Origin: Oscillospiraceae bacterium
Lineage (GTDB): Bacteria; Bacillota; Clostridia; Oscillospirales; Oscillospiraceae
Assembly (NCBI GenBank): GCA_017412765.1
Contig: JAFPWN010000044.1
Location: 42,501-106,500, forward strand
Length of the DNA stretch: 64,000 bases
Reading direction: 5' to 3'
Positions 1-8,624 of the stretch are shown piece by piece. Numbering within the stretch: the stretch's first letter is position 1; every line of letters starts with the position of its first letter. Under the pieces are notes generated by a model that saw only the letters and a list, made by a program, of their open reading frames with translations, was not told the DNA's origin and ran no database searches. The position numbers and the translations under genes are program-made.

Positions 1-1
1 C

Positions 2-97
2 GAGATCAGCATACACGGCAATATTACGGAAGACGAGATGAAAGAGATCATAAAAAGCGTAGTTAAGTGCGAAAGCACTGATAATAAAAGGAGGTAA
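2..97 (+). CDS. C-terminal end of a gene cut by the window edge
   Basis: A frame is open from base 2 to a TAA at 95-97 and gives 31 residues rich in Glu, Lys and Ile. The stretch ITEDEMKEIIKSV faintly resembles the C-terminal end of DUF4367-type anti-sigma/lipoprotein-sorting proteins, but too little is left to name it. Its last codons contain the AGGAGG (89-94) that serves as ribosome binding site of the next gene, so the two are probably translationally coupled. Confidence 0.5.
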   Translation, partial: EISIHGNITEDEMKEIIKSVVKCESTDNKRR

Positions 98-103
98 CAA
101 AGT

Positions 104-946
104 ATGAAAAGCTTCAGAAAATTTGCAGCGCTTATCCTTGCGGTTATTGTCTGCCTGCCGTTTACGGGAAGAGTCAATGCGGCTGCAGAAAAAGACGTCA
201 GAGTCACGCTTCCGGCCTTTAAGGTAACGCTGAACGACGAGGTCATCAACAACACTTTCAGCGAGTATCCGCTCATAGTGTACAAGGACATCACGTATTT
301 CCCGATGACATATTATGACGCCCGCTGGCTCGGAGTTACCACCGGCTGGTCGCAGGAGAGCGGACTTTCGGTTTCCTCGGAGCGCGATCCGCTTAAGCTT
401 ACCGGTATGCCGGAATACAGAGCATATACGCGCAAAACGGCAAATGCCTCCTCATATACGGCGAGCATAGCGAGCTTTCCGATAACGGTAAACGGAAAGA
501 CGATCGACAACGCGAGCGAAGAATATCCGCTTCTGGTTTTCCGCGATATTACCTATTTTCCGATGACCTGGCGCTTCTGCTTAGAGGAATTCGGCTGGCA
601 TTACTCATGGAATGCCAATGACGGCCTTGTTATCTTCTCCTGGACAGACTGGATGAATTCAGTCAGATACCATGGCGCGTACTGGCATGCCGGCGAAAAG
701 CTTACACTTGAAGAAGAAGGAAAAGATATATACACGTTGACCGGCATGGTGTACCGCTGGAAGGATGGCGAGGACGCGTATTCGGAAATGTATGAATATC
801 CGCTTGTGCGTTGGAGAGGCAGTCTTGAGATCAAGGAAGATAAGCTGTACCTCCACTACAACACCTATGGATTGCCCACGGGTCTGGGACAGGTAAGCGG
901 CGACAGCTATAACGTGTGCCTAAACGACGTAATAGACGTTGACTGA
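104..946 (+). CDS. Secreted protein with two copper-amine-oxidase-N/stalk-like repeats
   Basis: The 280-residue product has a signal peptide (hydrophobic residues 8-19, likely cleavage near NAA at 25-27), so it is exported. Two homologous repeats follow at about residues 45-92 and 132-178. Each has a YPL(I/L)V(Y/F)(K/R)DITYFPMT core followed by a W-rich strand, the pattern of the copper amine oxidase N-terminal-like 'stalk' domains common in clostridial surface proteins. Residues 190-280 form a C-terminal region I do not recognise. The start is preceded by AGGAGG at good spacing. No catalytic motif is visible; a cell-envelope binding or scaffold role is inference. Confidence 0.8.
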   Translation: MKSFRKFAALILAVIVCLPFTGRVNAAAEKDVRVTLPAFKVTLNDEVINNTFSEYPLIVYKDITYFPMTYYDARWLGVTTGWSQESGLSVSSERDPLKLTGMPEYRAYTRKTANASSYTASIASFPITVNGKTIDNASEEYPLLVFRDITYFPMTWRFCLEEFGWHYSWNANDGLVIFSWTDWMNSVRYHGAYWHAGEKLTLEEEGKDIYTLTGMVYRWKDGEDAYSEMYEYPLVRWRGSLEIKEDKLYLHYNTYGLPTGLGQVSGDSYNVCLNDVIDVD

Positions 947-950
947 CAAA

Positions 951-984
951 AAACGGTCATATCCGGAAAAACCGGGTATGACCG
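951..984. terminator. Bidirectional terminator between convergent genes
   Basis: The arms 954-966 and 972-984 pair with one mismatch around an AAAAA loop. On the minus strand the hairpin is followed by TTTTTT, which suits it to end the trmD operon; on the plus strand it is followed by the weaker AAATTTTATA. Confidence 0.8.
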
Positions 985-989
985 AAATT

Positions 990-2264
990 TTATACTCTTT
1001 TTTCAAACGCGAGACGCTTGGGGTCGTGTCCCTCTCTGGCCTCGACAAGCACGTTCCCGCGGTAGCGGAAGCCGTTTCTCGTCAGAAGCGACTGCATAGG
1101 TTTGTTCCTGCGGTGCGTATCGGCGCGAAGACGGCGAATGCCGTCGGATAGGCACAGCTCCTCGGCGTAACCGACGAGTCTGTCGGAAATGCCGCAGCCG
1201 CGCGCAAAGGGAGCGACGGCAGAGGCGTGGATAGTGTAATAGGGCAGATCGTCCGACCATTTCCCGTCAGTGATGGCGGCGTAATTCGGGTCGGGCGTTT
1301 TCATAAGCCGGAACACCGCCGCGACCCTGTCACCGACGGAGACGACGTAACCCTCGCCGGCATTTATAAATTCGCGCAGCGTGCTCTCGTCCGGATATCC
1401 GGACTGCCACTGATCGACCTTGTGGGCGCGGAGATAAGCCTTCGCGTCCTCGATTATCCTTGCAGCCTCGGGAATATCGTCCTCGCGCATAGGGCGGCAG
1501 GCGACCGGTCCCATCTCGCTGACGCGCCTTTCGCGCTCAGCCTCACGCAGCAGCTTTTCGTCCTCAGCGGAGAGCGAGAGAAGTGCGAACATATCGGCTC
1601 GGCGCTCCTTTGTGCGGGCAAGCTGCATCTTCCTGCGCCAGCGCTCAACCTGCGTGTGGTCGCCGTTCAGCAGCACCTCGGGAACGCTCCTGCCTCGCCA
1701 CTCCTCGGGACGGGTGTACTGCGGATACTCCAGCAGTCCGTCCCAGTGGCTCTCGTTTTCGTAGCACTCGGGGTCGGACAGCACCCCGGGCACGAGCCGA
1801 AGAACGGAGTCCGCGACAGCCATCGCCGGTATCTCGCCGCCGGTCAGAACGAAGTCTCCGAGGCTGATCTCCTCGTCAACGCATTCGTCGATAAACCGCT
1901 GATCAACGCCCTCATAGTGACCGCAGACGAGAATTATCCCGTCATATTCGCGGGCAAGGCGCCTTGCGTCAGCCTCTTCGAAGCGCTTGCCGCAGGGGGA
2001 GAGGTAGATCGCGCGAACGCTCCCGCCGCGCTCTCTTTTCGCGTTCTCAAGGCAGTCGCACAGCGGCTGAGCGCTCATTATGCAGCCCATTCCGCCGCCG
2101 TAGGGGTAATCGTCTACCTGGTTCTGCTTATTCGTGGTGTAGTCGCGTATCTGGTGCGCGCGCACGTCGATCAGACCCTTTTTGGCGGCGCGCCCGATTA
2201 TGCTCTCGCCCATCATCGCCATTACCGCGCCGGGGAAGAGAGTCAGAATATCTACCGTGTACAT
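990..2264 (-). CDS. trmD: TrmD tRNA (guanine37-N1)-methyltransferase fused to a C-terminal GNAT acetyltransferase
   Basis: Residues 1-245 are a full TrmD, the SPOUT enzyme that methylates G37 of tRNA with SAM. Visible motifs are DDYPYGGGMG near residue 51, the SAM-knot region CGHYEGVDQR near 114 and ISLGDFVLTGGEIPA near 133. From about residue 251 a complete GNAT N-acetyltransferase domain runs to residue 424, with the acetyl-CoA loop VAPFARGCGIS and the closing RNKPMQSLLTRNGF strand. TrmD alone is normally about 230-250 residues, so this is an in-frame fusion. The ATG at 2264 is chosen over an upstream TTG at 2279 because it has GAGGG 9 nt upstream and begins one base after the rimM stop. 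The substrate of the acetyltransferase is unknown. An ATG lies at the domain junction (1514), but I see no good ribosome binding site there. Confidence 0.9.
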   Translation of the reverse strand: MYTVDILTLFPGAVMAMMGESIIGRAAKKGLIDVRAHQIRDYTTNKQNQVDDYPYGGGMGCIMSAQPLCDCLENAKRERGGSVRAIYLSPCGKRFEEADARRLAREYDGIILVCGHYEGVDQRFIDECVDEEISLGDFVLTGGEIPAMAVADSVLRLVPGVLSDPECYENESHWDGLLEYPQYTRPEEWRGRSVPEVLLNGDHTQVERWRRKMQLARTKERRADMFALLSLSAEDEKLLREAERERRVSEMGPVACRPMREDDIPEAARIIEDAKAYLRAHKVDQWQSGYPDESTLREFINAGEGYVVSVGDRVAAVFRLMKTPDPNYAAITDGKWSDDLPYYTIHASAVAPFARGCGISDRLVGYAEELCLSDGIRRLRADTHRRNKPMQSLLTRNGFRYRGNVLVEAREGHDPKRLAFEKRV

Positions 2265-2265
2265 T

Positions 2266-2745
2266 TCACATTCCCTCAATGAGCCGCAGCGTCACGATGC
2301 CTTTTTCCATATCGCGCGCGACCATAAATTCCGGCCTGAGCGGCACGAGATGCTCGCTTTCGCCGCGTATTTCCATTATATCGCCGGCGGGTACGGTGAA
2401 CACGTCGGTGATCCTGCCGATCTCGGCGCCGTTCTCGTCAACGGCTGTGAAGCCGATAAGGTCTGCGATGAAGTACGCGCCGTCTTCGAGCGGAGCGTCG
2501 GCGCGGTCGAGATATACGATCTTTGTCTTTAGCGCCTCGGCAGCCGTCATGTCGTCAACGCCCTCGATCTTTGCGATGACGAAGCGTCCGTTCGGACGGC
2601 ACGCGACCCTGACGGGGCGTGAGTCGAGGTATAGAGTTTTGATTCTGGTAAAGAACGCGGGCGAGTCAGCCCACGGCTCGATCTTGACCTCGCCGCGCAC
2701 ACCGTGGGTGTTGATGATGCGCCCGGCTTCAAGTAAGTTTTCCAT
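2266..2745 (-). CDS. rimM: 16S rRNA processing protein RimM
   Basis: The 159-residue product matches RimM, the 30S maturation factor that binds S19 and the head of the small subunit. The N-terminal beta-barrel begins LLEAGRIINTHGVRGEVKIEP, with the family's G-x-x-G-x-x-GE motif, and a PRC-barrel follows with DLIGFTAVDENGAEIGRI and a PAGDIMEI strand. It lies between khpA and trmD in the usual ribosome-maturation operon and ends one base before the trmD start. An intrinsic-terminator-like hairpin separates it from khpA, so its level may be lower than that of rpsP. Confidence 0.96.
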   Translation of the reverse strand: MENLLEAGRIINTHGVRGEVKIEPWADSPAFFTRIKTLYLDSRPVRVACRPNGRFVIAKIEGVDDMTAAEALKTKIVYLDRADAPLEDGAYFIADLIGFTAVDENGAEIGRITDVFTVPAGDIMEIRGESEHLVPLRPEFMVARDMEKGIVTLRLIEGM

Positions 2746-2788
2746 ATTTGACCTCAGAAAAAATAATGTACGGAACAGAGCTCTATAC

Positions 2789-2818
2789 GAAAAAAGGGAA
2801 GGGTAAGCCCCTCCCTTT
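2789..2818 (-). terminator. Internal terminator/attenuator between khpA and rimM
   Basis: On the minus strand arms 2818-2808 and 2803-2793 pair (AAAGGGAGGGG with CCCTTCCCTTT, loop CTTA) and are followed by TTTTTTCG. It lies inside the operon, so partial termination would favour rpsP and khpA over rimM and trmD. Confidence 0.65.
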
Positions 2819-2822
2819 CGTC

Positions 2823-3062
2823 TTATTCGTCCTCGTCGAGAATATCGACAACGATGTGCTTGTTCTGACGCTGAGCGACAGAGCGCATCAGGGCGCGGAT
2901 CTCTTTTGCTATCTTGCCGTGACGGCCGATCACCTTGCCCATATCGTCGGGGGCAACGCGAAGGGAGAAAACGGTCTTGTCGCCGTCGTCTCTCTCGGTG
3001 ACTACCACGGCATCGGGAGAATCAACGAGATTCTGCGCGATATAGGTAAGAAGCTCCTTCAA
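2823..3062 (-). CDS. khpA: KhpA, single KH-domain RNA-binding protein
   Basis: This 79-residue protein is almost entirely one KH domain, with the RNA-contacting loop VIGRHGKIAKEIR at about residues 46-58 preceded by RVAPDDMGK. KhpA (YlqC) pairs with KhpB/Jag in Gram-positives as an RNA chaperone affecting cell division and elongation. It sits directly after rpsP (14-nt gap), its standard position. Confidence 0.95.
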   Translation of the reverse strand: MKELLTYIAQNLVDSPDAVVVTERDDGDKTVFSLRVAPDDMGKVIGRHGKIAKEIRALMRSVAQRQNKHIVVDILDEDE

Positions 3063-3076
3063 GGCTTAGCCCCCGA

Positions 3077-3316
3077 TCAAAGAACGCCCGCTTTTTTGAG
3101 CAGGGTCTTGACAGTGTCGGTCGGCTGAGCGCCGTTGCGCAGCCACTCCTGAGCGCGGTCTGCCTTGACTGCGACCTTGTTGTCGGAGGCCATCGGATCG
3201 TAGGTGCCGATCTCCTCGATGAAGCGGCCGTCACGCGGGAAGCGGCCGTCAGCGACGACTATTCTGTAAAACGGGTTCTTCTTGGCGCCCATTCTGCGAA
3301 GTCTGATTTTAACCAT
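3077..3316 (-). CDS. rpsP: 30S ribosomal protein S16
   Basis: The 79-residue product opens [21 protein letters not shown], the S16 signature, and continues with [15 protein letters not shown]16 is an early 30S assembly protein. It is normal length and lies between ffh and khpA, as in most Firmicutes. Confidence 0.98.
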   Translation of the reverse strand: MVKIRLRRMGAKKNPFYRIVVADGRFPRDGRFIEEIGTYDPMASDNKVAVKADRAQEWLRNGAQPTDTVKTLLKKAGVL

Positions 3317-3357
3317 TTTTCTTTACCATCCTTAAAATAATTTTTTATTTCAATTTA

Positions 3358-4704
3358 TCAAAACCCGAAGGGATTTTTGCCTTTTCTGCCGCCGCCCATC
3401 ATGCCGGGCATCTTGCCCTTACTGAGCTGCTTTGTCATCTGCTTAAGAAGCTCATACTGCTTTAAGAGGCGGTTTATATCGACTACCGTCGTGCCGCTGC
3501 CGGCGGCTATGCGCTTTTTGCGGCTGTGGTTGATTATCGAGGGATCGTCGCGCTCGCGCTGTGTCATCGAGAGTATTATCGCCTCGGTGCGCATGAGCTG
3601 ACGCTCGTCGAGCTTTGCGCCCTGGAGCGCCTTTCCGGCGCCGCCCGGGAGCATTCCCGCAATGTCCTGCATTCCCATACCGCGGAGCTGAACGAGCTGA
3701 TCGTAGTAATCGGAGAGGGTGAAGGAGTTTTTGCGGAGCTTTTCAGCCATCTCCGCCGCCTTCTTCTGGTCTATCGCCGCCTCAGCCTTTTCGATGAGGG
3801 TGAGAACGTCGCCCATGCCGAGGATACGGCTCGCCATTCTGTCGGGATGGAAAGGCTCAATGTCCGTTAGCTTTTCACCGATTCCGGAAAACTTGATCGG
3901 CTTGCCCGTTACGGCTCTGACCGAGAGAGCGGCGCCGCCGCGCGCGTCACCGTCAAGCTTCGTGAGCATAACGCCGGTGATGCCGAGCGCGTCGTCAAAC
4001 GCCTTGGCGGCGTTCACCGCGTCCTGACCGGTCATCGCGTCCACGACAAGGAGTATCTCGTCGGGGCTGACCTCAGCCTTTACGCGCTTTAACTCGTCCA
4101 TCAGCGCCTCGTCGATGTGCAGGCGGCCTGCCGTATCGAGGATAACGAGGTCGTTTCCGTGCTTTTTCGCGTGCTCTATGGCGCTCTTGGCGATAATAAC
4201 GGGGTCCTCGGTGCCCATCTGGAACACCGGGATGCCGAGCTGACCGCCGACCGTCTCGAGCTGCTTGATCGCGGCGGGACGGTAGATGTCGCAGGCGACG
4301 AGCAGCGGACGCTTATTGTTGTGCTTCTTGATATAAGCCGCGAGCTTCGCGCCGTTCGTGGTCTTGCCGGCGCCCTGAAGTCCGACGAGCATGACGACCG
4401 TAAGTCCCTTCGGGGACATATTCAGCTTCGCCGTCTGCCCACCCATAAGAGCGACAAGCTCCTCGTTGACGATCTTGATGACCATCTGCGCGGGGGTGAG
4501 GGACTCCATAACGTCCTGCCCGACGGCACGCTCGGAAACGGTCTTAACAAAGTCCTTTACGACCTTGTAGCTGACGTCCGCCTCAAGGAGCGCAAGGCGC
4601 ACCTCGCGCATAGCCTCCTTGATGTCGCCCTCGGAGAGGCGGCCCTTGCCCCTGAGCTTTTTGAAGGCGTTATTCAGTTTATCGGAAAGCGATTCAAATG
4701 CCAT
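3358..4704 (-). CDS. ffh: Signal recognition particle GTPase Ffh
   Basis: Ffh binds signal sequences and 4.5S/6S RNA and delivers ribosomes to FtsY at the membrane. The 448-residue product starts MAFESLSDKLNNAFKKLRGKG (N domain), has the P-loop GLQGAGKTT near residue 106, DTAGRLHIDE and TKLDGDARGG (G domain), and a methionine-rich M domain ending in GKMPGMMGGGRKGKNPFGF. I take the ATG at 4704; the frame stays open upstream but that extension has no Ffh homology. The start overlaps the end of ylxM by 11 nt, so the two are translationally coupled. Confidence 0.97.
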   Translation of the reverse strand: MAFESLSDKLNNAFKKLRGKGRLSEGDIKEAMREVRLALLEADVSYKVVKDFVKTVSERAVGQDVMESLTPAQMVIKIVNEELVALMGGQTAKLNMSPKGLTVVMLVGLQGAGKTTNGAKLAAYIKKHNNKRPLLVACDIYRPAAIKQLETVGGQLGIPVFQMGTEDPVIIAKSAIEHAKKHGNDLVILDTAGRLHIDEALMDELKRVKAEVSPDEILLVVDAMTGQDAVNAAKAFDDALGITGVMLTKLDGDARGGAALSVRAVTGKPIKFSGIGEKLTDIEPFHPDRMASRILGMGDVLTLIEKAEAAIDQKKAAEMAEKLRKNSFTLSDYYDQLVQLRGMGMQDIAGMLPGGAGKALQGAKLDERQLMRTEAIILSMTQRERDDPSIINHSRKKRIAAGSGTTVVDINRLLKQYELLKQMTKQLSKGKMPGMMGGGRKGKNPFGF

Positions 4705-5050
4705 CTCTGAGCCTTTCAATGTCGGCGCGAATATCGTCGATCGCGCCGCGTGCGCTCTCTGGAAGCGCGCTTCTGAGTTCTGTAAGCTTTTTGTCAAGCG
4801 AGTCGATCGCGCTCGTCATTGCCTCGTACCGGCGCACAAGTCCGGTCTTGGCCTCGAGCTTCGCCACCGCGCTCTCCGCCTTTTTCAGAGCGTCAAAGAC
4901 GTTCTGGCGGCTCGTGCCCCATTCCGCGGCGATCTCGGCGAGGCTGAGATCATCGTTGTAGTAGAGGTCGAAGGCGTCGCGCTGCTTTTCGGAGAGAAGC
5001 TCGCCGTAAAAATCATACAGGAGCGATTTTTCCAGCGCGCTGTCCGGCAT
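4694..5050 (-). CDS. ylxM: YlxM/P13-type HTH protein, SRP-associated
   Basis: A 118-residue protein of the UPF0122 family. The N-terminal half has the helix-turn-helix EIAAEWGTSRQNVFDALKKAE after LLSEKQRDAFDLYYNDDLS, resembling sigma-70 region 4; the C-terminal half is a charged coiled coil. It is nearly always the gene before ffh and is thought to modulate SRP activity. The ATG at 5050 begins MPDSALEK and has GAGGAGG upstream; it is the first gene after a strong promoter. Confidence 0.93.
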   Translation of the reverse strand: MPDSALEKSLLYDFYGELLSEKQRDAFDLYYNDDLSLAEIAAEWGTSRQNVFDALKKAESAVAKLEAKTGLVRRYEAMTSAIDSLDKKLTELRSALPESARGAIDDIRADIERLRDGI

Positions 5051-5093
5051 TGTGCCGCCTCCTCTGCAAAGCATTATTACTTGACACCCCGAG

Positions 5094-5122
5094 AGTATAA
5101 CGCAAACGAGCCGCGTTGTCAA
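5094..5122 (-). promoter_or_regulatory. Sigma-A promoter of the ylxM-ffh-rpsP-khpA-rimM-trmD operon
   Basis: On the minus strand TTGACA (5122-5117) and TATACT (5099-5094) are separated by exactly 17 bp. This places transcription start about 35-40 nt before the ylxM ATG. Confidence 0.9.
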
Positions 5123-5211
5123 GCATTATTTATTCCCGAATTTACAAAAAAGTCATTTAATTTATATGAGATTAGTAGTATAATGGGCGTCGTGAGAGGA
5201 GGGAAGCCCGT

Positions 5212-6489
5212 ATGGAAACGATCACCATATCGCCCGGCGTGCGGCTTACCGTTATAAACGAGCTGAAATTCAAAACGGCGTGCCTTTCGATGAACGTGCT
5301 CTCGCCGCTGAAAAAGGAAACGGCGGCGCTGAACGCGGTGCTTCCCTACGTCCTGCGGCGCGGAACCGCCTCGAAGCCGGATATGCAGACCATCGAGGCG
5401 TTTCTTGACGATAACTACGGCGCGCGGCTCGAGGCGTTCGTGCGCAAGCGCGGCGAGATACAGATCTGCGGCTTTTACTCGGACTTTGCGGACGAGGCTT
5501 TTCTCGGCGGCGAGACGGGACTTCTCGAGAGAATGACCGATCTGATGGGCGAAATGCTGCTCTCTCCCGCGACCTTCGGCGGCAGGCTCAGAAAGGAATA
5601 CGTCGATACAGAGCGCGAAAACCTCATTGCGGATATTCGCGCCTCTCTGAATGACAAGCGCGGCTACGCGAATCTGAGCCTCATTCAGAATATGTTTAAG
5701 AAAGAGGCCTACGGCGTTCCGAAGCTCGGGCGTGAGCTTGAGGCGAGGAAGATAAGCGTCGCAACGCTGACGCGGCACTATAAGTCGCTCATCGCGTCGT
5801 CGCCCGTCGAGGTCATATACGTCGGCGCGGAAAATCCGAGGCGCGTCGCCGCGGCTGTCAAGAGCGCGCTCAGCGCGAGGGCGCCGGTGTTCGGCGCGGA
5901 AATTCCGCAGACCTCGGTTTTCGGCGTAAGCTCAGCAAAGCCGAAATTCATACGCGAGGAGATGCCGCTGAAGCAGGCGAAGCTCTCGCTCGGCTACCGC
6001 ATAGAAAAGGACGCCGTTGAGAATGATCAGCCGGCGCTGACAGTGATGAACGCCATTTTCGGCGGAGCCGTTACGAGCAAGCTCTTCCGCGAGGTGCGCG
6101 AAAAGCGCGGACTTTGCTATTACGCCTCAAGCACGGTCGACAGAATGAAGCGCGCCATGTTCGTTTCCTGCGGCATCGACACGGGAAAGTACGACGAGGC
6201 GATGGAGGCGATAGAGGCTGAGCTCAGGGCGATGCAGAACGGTGAGATTACCGACGAGGAGCTTGAGAGCGCAAAGAGCTTCATCGTCGGCGCGATGTAC
6301 TCTGTTGAGGACTCGCTTCCCGCGAGGGAGAGCGTAACGCTGAATTTCCTCCTTCAGGGGCTCGATATAAAGCCATCGGAGTTCGGCGGTCTGTGCGACC
6401 TCGTTACAAAGGAAGAGGTCGTTGCCTGCGCCCGCAGGGTGCAGCTCGACACTGTGTTCTTCCTCGCCGGAAAGGGGGAGGGAAAATGA
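5212..6489 (+). CDS. ymfF: M16-family peptidase-like protein, YmfF/YfmF type (inactive partner)
   Basis: The 425 residues show the M16 two-lobe fold (AIFGGAVTSKLFREVREKRGLCYYASS near residue 280 is the C-terminal lobe signature), but the zinc motif HxxEH is absent from the N-terminal lobe. Members without the motif pair with an active sister subunit. The pair is annotated in Bacillus as associated with 5-aminopentanol modification of EF-P, a link I take from the literature rather than from this sequence. ATG at 5212 has GAGGAGGG upstream. It overlaps the following M16 gene by 4 nt, so the two are made together. Confidence 0.85.
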   Translation: METITISPGVRLTVINELKFKTACLSMNVLSPLKKETAALNAVLPYVLRRGTASKPDMQTIEAFLDDNYGARLEAFVRKRGEIQICGFYSDFADEAFLGGETGLLERMTDLMGEMLLSPATFGGRLRKEYVDTERENLIADIRASLNDKRGYANLSLIQNMFKKEAYGVPKLGRELEARKISVATLTRHYKSLIASSPVEVIYVGAENPRRVAAAVKSALSARAPVFGAEIPQTSVFGVSSAKPKFIREEMPLKQAKLSLGYRIEKDAVENDQPALTVMNAIFGGAVTSKLFREVREKRGLCYYASSTVDRMKRAMFVSCGIDTGKYDEAMEAIEAELRAMQNGEITDEELESAKSFIVGAMYSVEDSLPARESVTLNFLLQGLDIKPSEFGGLCDLVTKEEVVACARRVQLDTVFFLAGKGEGK

Positions 6490-7766
6490 CGAAAAAAGAA
6501 TATCCCCGCATCGGCGAAACGGTTTTTTACGAAACGCTCGAAAACGGACTGCGCGTTGCGATAGTAAAAAAGCCCGGCTTCCGCAAGAAAATGGCGTTCC
6601 TGAGCGTTCTCTTCGGCTCAGCTGACGTGAATTTTACCTACAAGGGCGAGAAATACGAAATGCCCGCCGGAACGGCGCACTTTTTGGAGCACAAGATGTT
6701 CGAGCGCGAGGGCGGAGAGGACGCGCTCGCGGTTCTCTCGAAGCGCGGCGCAACGGCGAACGCCTTTACCTCGACCGATATGACCGCATTTCACTTCGAG
6801 TGTACGAAGCTGTTTTACGAAAACCTTGAAACGCTCGTGGATTTCGTTATGCACCCGGCGTTTACGGACGAGAGCATAGAGAAGGAGAAGTCGATAATCG
6901 CGCAGGAGATAGTTATGGGCGAGGACGACCCCGATAACGCGCTCTATTACAATCTTCTCCGGTGCCTTTTCCGCCGCCACCCGATACGCGCTGAGGTCGT
7001 CGGCACCGTAAAGAGCATAGAGGGGATAACCGCAGAAAAGCTTATGCTCTGCCACGAGGCTTTCTACTGCCCGGGCAATATGCAGCTCGTGCTCTGCGGC
7101 GACCTTGACGAGAAAGAGACGATAAAAAAGGTTGCCGAACTTATTACTGCGCCGCGCGGCTTTGCGCCGGCGCGCGTGTATCCGAAGGAGAGCGAAAAGC
7201 CCTTCAGGGAGGAGAAAAACGCCGTTATGGACGTAGCGGCGCCGTTATTCCTCGCCGGAGCCAAGACCGAAATGGGACTTAGAGGCTCCGGGGCTATCCG
7301 CCATGAGCTTACCGCGGCGCTGAGCCTTTCGGTGCTGATGGGCGAGGCTTCGCCGCTCTACGCGCGGCTGTACTCCGAGGGGGTCATTAACGAAACCTTC
7401 GGCTACGATTTTGAGTCAACTAACGGAGTGAGCTTCATATCCTTCGGCGGTGAGACCGACGAGAGCGACAGAGTCATCTCCGACGTTATGCGAGAGGCGA
7501 AAAATCTCGCGGAAAATGGACTTGACTCAGCCTTCCTCGAGCGGAGAAAAAAGAGCGTCATCGGAGACGAGCTAAGGGGACTTTCAAGCTTTGACAGTAT
7601 ATGCTACAACGTCGCCTGCGCCATGAGCGAGGGCTACGATTACTTCGACCTCGTGCCGGTCATCGGCAGCATCACCGAAAAAGAGGTCAGGAATTTCCTT
7701 GCAAAATACGTTACGCCCGGGCGCTTTGCTGTGAGCACGGTGCGCGGAAGGGAGGAGAAGATATGA
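6486..7766 (+). CDS. ymfH: M16-family zinc peptidase, YmfH/YfmH type (active partner)
   Basis: This 426-residue protein carries the inverted zinc-peptidase motif HFLEH at residues 65-69 in TAHFLEHKMFE, with the downstream acidic ligand region SIIAQEIVMGEDDPDN near 135-150. It is therefore the catalytic member of the pair with the gene before it. The ATG at 6486 overlaps the preceding TGA (ATGA) and follows GGGGGAGG. It ends in a 4-nt overlap with lgt. Confidence 0.88.
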   Translation: MTKKEYPRIGETVFYETLENGLRVAIVKKPGFRKKMAFLSVLFGSADVNFTYKGEKYEMPAGTAHFLEHKMFEREGGEDALAVLSKRGATANAFTSTDMTAFHFECTKLFYENLETLVDFVMHPAFTDESIEKEKSIIAQEIVMGEDDPDNALYYNLLRCLFRRHPIRAEVVGTVKSIEGITAEKLMLCHEAFYCPGNMQLVLCGDLDEKETIKKVAELITAPRGFAPARVYPKESEKPFREEKNAVMDVAAPLFLAGAKTEMGLRGSGAIRHELTAALSLSVLMGEASPLYARLYSEGVINETFGYDFESTNGVSFISFGGETDESDRVISDVMREAKNLAENGLDSAFLERRKKSVIGDELRGLSSFDSICYNVACAMSEGYDYFDLVPVIGSITEKEVRNFLAKYVTPGRFAVSTVRGREEKI

Positions 7767-8623
7767 GCTTTCCGGACGGCGCTATTTCCTTTCCGATTTT
7801 CGGAGAGAGCTTCTATCTGAACCCGCCGAGCTACTTTACCCTCGGCCCGCTGACTATACACTGGTACGGCGTTATCATCGCTACGGGATTTCTCCTCGCC
7901 GTTGTCTACTGCACCCGCAGGTCAAAGCAGTTCGGCGTGGACCCCGACTCGCTCTACGACGTGATAATCTACGGCCTGCCGATCGGACTTATCTGCGCGA
8001 GAGCGTACTACGTCATATTCTACCTCGACCTTTTCAAGGGCAAGCCGTTTCTGGACTACATAGCTATCTGGAACGGCGGACTCGCGTTCTACGGCGGACT
8101 TATCGGCGCGGCGGCGACGCTTATCGTCTACTGCCGGATAAAGAAGCTGCCGTTTCTGCCGTTTATGGACGTCGTTTCTCTCGGCTTTATGATAGGTCAG
8201 GCGATCGGCCGCTGGGGAAACTTCATGAACCGCGAGGCTTACGGCTACGAGACCGATCTGCCGTGGCGCATGGGACTAACCTACGGCGGCGTGACGACCT
8301 ACGTTCACCCGACGTTTCTGTACGAATCACTTTGGAATCTCGTCGGCTTTCTCGTAATACACTGGTACTCCAAAAAGCACCGCAAGTTCGATGGCGAGAT
8401 ATTTCTCATGTATCTCGGCTGGTACGGGCTCGGAAGAGCGTGGATAGAGGGGCTGAGAACGGACTCGCTGTATTTCTTCGATACCGGCATCCGCGTTAGT
8501 CAGCTGCTTGCGGGAGTATGCGCGGTGGCTGCGGCGGGCATACTAATTTACGTGCGCTTTATAAAAAAGCCGGACGCGGCACTTATGTACGTTAATAAAC
8601 TCAATAAAATGGAGGAAGAATAA
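7763..8623 (+). CDS. lgt: Prolipoprotein diacylglyceryl transferase Lgt
   Basis: Lgt moves diacylglycerol from phosphatidylglycerol to the lipobox cysteine of prolipoproteins in the membrane. The 286-residue product has about seven membrane spans, the motif NGGLAFYGGL near residue 104 and the signature GRWGNFMNREAYG at 149-161 with the essential Arg and Asn/Glu. Several genes here encode lipoproteins that would be its substrates (15027, 17697, 50401). The ATG at 7763 overlaps the previous stop, with GGAGG upstream. Confidence 0.97.
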   Translation: MSFPDGAISFPIFGESFYLNPPSYFTLGPLTIHWYGVIIATGFLLAVVYCTRRSKQFGVDPDSLYDVIIYGLPIGLICARAYYVIFYLDLFKGKPFLDYIAIWNGGLAFYGGLIGAAATLIVYCRIKKLPFLPFMDVVSLGFMIGQAIGRWGNFMNREAYGYETDLPWRMGLTYGGVTTYVHPTFLYESLWNLVGFLVIHWYSKKHRKFDGEIFLMYLGWYGLGRAWIEGLRTDSLYFFDTGIRVSQLLAGVCAVAAAGILIYVRFIKKPDAALMYVNKLNKMEEE

Positions 8624-8624
8624 A

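Noticed and set aside
1454..1867. Overlapping frames inside trmD
   Set aside because: They are out-of-frame shadows in a region fully explained by the TrmD-GNAT protein.
5081..5101. Plus-strand promoter TTGACA...TATAAC before the M16 genes
   Set aside because: The spacer is only 9 bp; the real promoter in this stretch is on the minus strand. A TATAAT at 5179-5184 may serve the plus strand but lacks a good -35.
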